A stretch of DNA of 64,000 bases from Juglans regia (Eukaryota; Streptophyta; Magnoliopsida; Fagales; Juglandaceae). Where the stretch lies: NCBI RefSeq assembly GCF_001411555.2, contig NC_049905.1, forward strand, positions 4,588,001 through 4,652,000. Direction: 5' to 3'. Below the pieces are notes generated by a model that was not told the origin of the DNA, searched no databases, and saw only the letters and a list, made by a program, of their open reading frames with translations. Both the position numbers and the translations under genes were made by a program. Shown here in pieces: positions 62,775 through 64,000 of this stretch; the first letter of the stretch is position 1, and each line of letters opens with the position of its first letter.

Positions 62775-64000
62775 ATGGAGGAGGAGCTTGCAAACTATTG
62801 AGAGGGCCCCTCAAGTTAACTTAGGAGGAGCAAAAAGAGATCAACCTCTTTGAGGAGGATATTTGGCTTTCACAAAGCATAAGCAAAACTTGTCTTGCTG
62901 CACTGGTTGTAATAGACAAAGAGGTGATCAAATAAGCCTTCAAAGCTAGGGGTGCTACCCGCATGCCCCGTCCCGCCCCGCATCATGCTGGGATGGGGGG
63001 ACCTACCCCCGCACCCTCCTCCTCACCATGCAGGGGAGAAGCTTTTTTCCAAAAAATGCCATCCGCCACGCCCCCTCCTAGGCCAACACATTGGGTCTAA
63101 AAAATTATTTATAAATCCTAAAATATTCTTTTAGACCCAAATTATAATACAATTAAAATTATAAATTAAAATTTATAAATACAAAATGAACTTAAACTCA
63201 TTAGAGTTATATTTTGGATTGTTTTGGATTCCTAAGCCAATATTTAGAGATGACGTCAAGACAATACAATAATCATACTTAAATAATGTGGGCAATACAA
63301 TAGCTTGAATACAATTTCAAGTTTTTAATAAATTGTATATATCTTATATACAATATATTTATATATATATATATAGATGTAAAAAAAAAATATATTTTTA
63401 TATATGTGGAGTGGAGTGGGGGCGGGGCAGGGCCTCGCTGGGGTCATCTCGCCCCTTGCCTCTGCATAGGAGGAGCGGGGTAGCTTGCCATCCCATGTGG
63501 GGGTGGGGACCCGCTGCCCACCCCTATTCAAAGCTACGATGGCCAAAGTCTGGAAAACTAATGGTTGTCTGACATTCAAGGATATTGCTAGGAACAAATT
63601 CCTCATCGATTTCCATAGCATGGCTGTGAAGAATAGGGTGTTATTGGGACTTCCGTGGTCTTTTGATAGGTACTTGGTTAGCTTACAAGAGTGTAAATGT
63701 AGTGTTGCTCTGAAGGACATAGATTTCTCTCCAGTACCCTTCTGGATCCAGCTTCATGACCTTCCTTTTGTTGGCATGAATAAAAACATGGGAGAGAAGC
63801 TTGGGGAAGTATAGGGCATGTCATGCTCGTGGATGTGGATGACAAAGATTGTACAGAGGGTTTAACAAAAGCAAGTGGCAACTTTTTGCACTTAGGAAAT
63901 CAAGGTGGCTCTTATCTACTGTTTGAGGAAGCCTCAAACTGCATCGGGGAACTTCTAGTAGCTGTTGACATGCCTGCTCCCACCAACCTGCAGACAGGCT
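62775..64000 (+). pseudogene. DUF4283 (LINE ORF1/gag-like) coding remnant, split by a hAT element, runs off the window
   Basis: The N-terminal part (MEEELAN.. to VALVVIDKEVIK.., with stops) is cut at 62946 by a hAT insertion. The coding sense resumes at 63535 with MAKVWKTNGCLTFKDIARNK, then PWSFDRYLVSLQECK and PFWIQLHDLPF, classic DUF4283 motifs. A frameshift/TAG falls at about 63812, after which HVMLVDVDD.. continues to the window end in another frame. In plants such proteins are ORF1 of LINEs or free zinc-knuckle proteins. It is non-functional here. Confidence 0.85.
62947..63526. mobile_element. hAT-type non-autonomous element, 580 bp
   Basis: The ends TAGGGGTG and CACCCCTA are inverted. 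An 8-bp duplication TTCAAAGC flanks it (62939-62946 and 63527-63534), the diagnostic length for hAT. Both ends are strongly G/C-rich around an A/T core with a TA run. No transposase frame is present. Confidence 0.93.

Larger units (their letters stand above)
59604..63470. repeat. second tandem duplication, copy 2 (RALF-like gene replaced)
   Basis: Homology to copy 1 covers 59604-60047 and 62236-63470. In between, the roughly 395-bp segment holding the RALF-like gene is absent and 2.19 kb of unrelated DNA is present. Confidence 0.88.

Overview
The window is nuclear DNA from a dicot plant. The coding genes are split by GT-AG introns, the intergenic DNA is very AT-rich, and non-LTR retrotransposons, MITEs and CACTA/hAT DNA transposons are dense. 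The gene sequences and the recurring 'ATCCAAACGAGGC' type MITE look like a woody Fagales species (walnut/hickory/oak relatives). That placement is inference; I cannot search a database.

Layout. (1) 409-11133 (+): the 3' half of an MTR4/HEN2-type exosome RNA helicase gene. It is a pseudogene with several frameshifts and a broken splice donor, and one exon is split by a nearly full-length 5.7 kb LINE (3900-9631) flanked by a 15-bp target-site duplication. (2) 12178-18209 (-): an intact CDC48C/NVL-type AAA-ATPase gene of 10 exons, head-to-head with (3) 18573-26247 (+): an intact kinetochore NUF2 gene of 12 exons. They share a 363-bp intergenic promoter region that holds a strong palindrome. (4) 27025-27995 (-): a sulfotransferase pseudogene missing its PAPS-binding loop. 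(5) 29861-37761 (-): an intact cyclin C gene of 9 exons whose introns hold several retroelement pieces. (6) 38268-46634: a tandemly duplicated 1.74-kb non-coding unit. The second copy carries a 4.88-kb non-autonomous CACTA element, and the first copy preserves the empty site. (7) 47897-50588 (+): a CYP82-like cytochrome P450 with a 1-bp frameshift and a 128-bp CACTA MITE in its intron. (8) 51971-55180 (-): an intact two-exon DUF760 gene of the UV-B-induced At3g17800 type. (9) 57535-64000: a second tandem duplication. Its first copy holds a small RALF-like peptide gene. In the second copy that segment is replaced by 2.2 kb of other DNA, followed by a DUF4283 (LINE ORF1/gag-like) coding remnant split by a hAT element with an 8-bp duplication.

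The intact genes are mostly cell-cycle and core housekeeping functions: CDC48C (ribosome biogenesis and protein remodelling), NUF2 (chromosome segregation), cyclin C (Mediator kinase module) and the DUF760 protein (chloroplast). They form no operon or cluster; the divergent CDC48C/NUF2 pair is the only arrangement that suggests shared regulation. I found no tRNA, rRNA or CRISPR array and no convincing new multi-gene system. The most informative content is the nested transposon history, several events of which can be read with their exact junctions.
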